The position numbers were made by a program, and so were the translations under genes. Below, one piece after another: positions 63,675 to 64,000 of a stretch of 64,000 bases of DNA (the first letter of the stretch is position 1; every line of letters starts with the position of its first letter). The notes beneath the pieces are model-generated. The model was not told where the DNA came from. It was given only the letters and a program-made list of their open reading frames with translations, and searched no databases. This DNA is from CAWAMR01 sp963783095 (GTDB lineage Bacteria > Planctomycetota > Planctomycetia > Gemmatales > Gemmataceae): positions 331,485-395,484 of the forward strand of contig CAWAMR010000016.1 in the NCBI GenBank assembly GCA_963783095.1, in the 5' to 3' direction.

Positions 63675-64000
63675 TCATTGCCGTTGAGCGACTTTTCCTT
63701 TGGACGGGGTTTTGCTCTTCTTGATGAATTCAACAATCTGGTTCTCCACCCCAAGCTGCTTTTTGGCGCTCAAGAGATCAATGCCCGTCAAGGTCTCGGA
63801 TTTCTCCACAGGCATTATGTATTTTCGGATGGAAGCATCCTCCTTTTTGCCCTGCAGACCCCATCTCGTGAACCAATAATTGGCTGACTGAACAGCGGTT
63901 TTTGGATTGTCGATGAACAGAACACTTACCTTGTTCTTGATCCCTTCAGGAATGTCCTTTTCCTTGATCCTGGACAACGCCGCGTAAGGAAGACTGAAGC
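63675..64000 (-). CDS. C-terminal part of a DNA/RNA non-specific endonuclease-like protein
   Basis: The minus strand is open to the window edge. The product ends with YIMPVEKSETLTGIDLLSAKKQLGVENQIVEF, which resembles the last helices of NucA/EndoG-type nucleases (the eIExLTGldff segment), followed by a Lys-rich tail. The catalytic DRGH region is outside the window. It converges on the Xer gene. The assignment rests on the C-terminal motif only. Confidence 0.5.
   Translation of the reverse strand, partial: FSLPYAALSRIKEKDIPEGIKNKVSVLFIDNPKTAVQSANYWFTRWGLQGKKEDASIRKYIMPVEKSETLTGIDLLSAKKQLGVENQIVEFIKKSKTPSKGKVAQRQ

Noticed and set aside
1..64000. CRISPR array
   Set aside because: No run of regularly spaced repeats of 24-40 bases with unique spacers was found; the repeats seen are dispersed or inverted pairs.

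Overview
The window looks like a planctomycete chromosome, probably Gemmataceae-like (inference). The grounds are a DUF1559 pseudopilin with the prepilin N-terminus (15617-16513), several TAT-exported proteins of unknown function, zinc-ribbon/membrane proteins, a YncE/phosphoesterase fusion, and moderately high GC with long intergenic gaps. The only structural RNA seen is a complete tmRNA gene (19233-19625). No tRNA, rRNA or CRISPR array was recognised.

Left flank (1-19.2 kb) is ordinary chromosome. It carries a BatA/B-type vWA protein with a TPR partner, a STAS protein, a KASIII/FabH gene, an ISKra4-type insertion sequence, a DUF416-like protein, a YncE/phosphoesterase, an alpha/beta hydrolase lipoprotein, a VOC protein, mazEF beside a truncated GNAT gene, an RQC-like protein, a badly frameshifted altronate dehydratase, a DUF1559 pseudopilin and a PMT/ArnT-like glycosyltransferase. 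Right flank (54.3-64 kb) is again chromosome: a TAT protein, a UbiA prenyltransferase, an M2-like metallopeptidase with an internal deletion, a LolA-like protein, a shrunken zeta-toxin pair, small membrane or exported proteins, XerC/D and the end of a DNA/RNA endonuclease.

Between them lies a ~34.7 kb integrative element inserted in the 3' end of ssrA (19626-54302). Its borders are a 15-bp direct repeat of the tmRNA 3' end (19611-19625 and 54288-54302). Just inside both ends are clusters of GTATCTAA repeats (four left, two right) that look like integrase arm sites. The left quarter holds the mobility and replication genes: tyrosine recombinase, coiled-coil protein, DNA methyltransferase, HNH nuclease, MerR/Xis-like protein, AEP primase, SF3 helicase, a candidate origin (27-bp perfect inverted arms made of 9-bp iterons around an AT-rich loop) and a DUF932-like protein. 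The rest is accessory and mostly defence-like: GIY-YIG proteins, a small-gene region marked by four copies of a 22-bp repeat, an OLD-family nuclease, a type I R-M operon (HsdR-HsdS-315 aa protein-PIN-HsdM), an AlbA_2 / Apea-HEPN / Ser-Thr kinase cluster, an AbiJ-like protein and a HEPN + PIN pair.

Many otherwise convincing genes, in both chromosome and island, are interrupted by single-base frameshifts, some at homopolymers. This may be sequencing error rather than gene decay, and the two readings are kept apart below.
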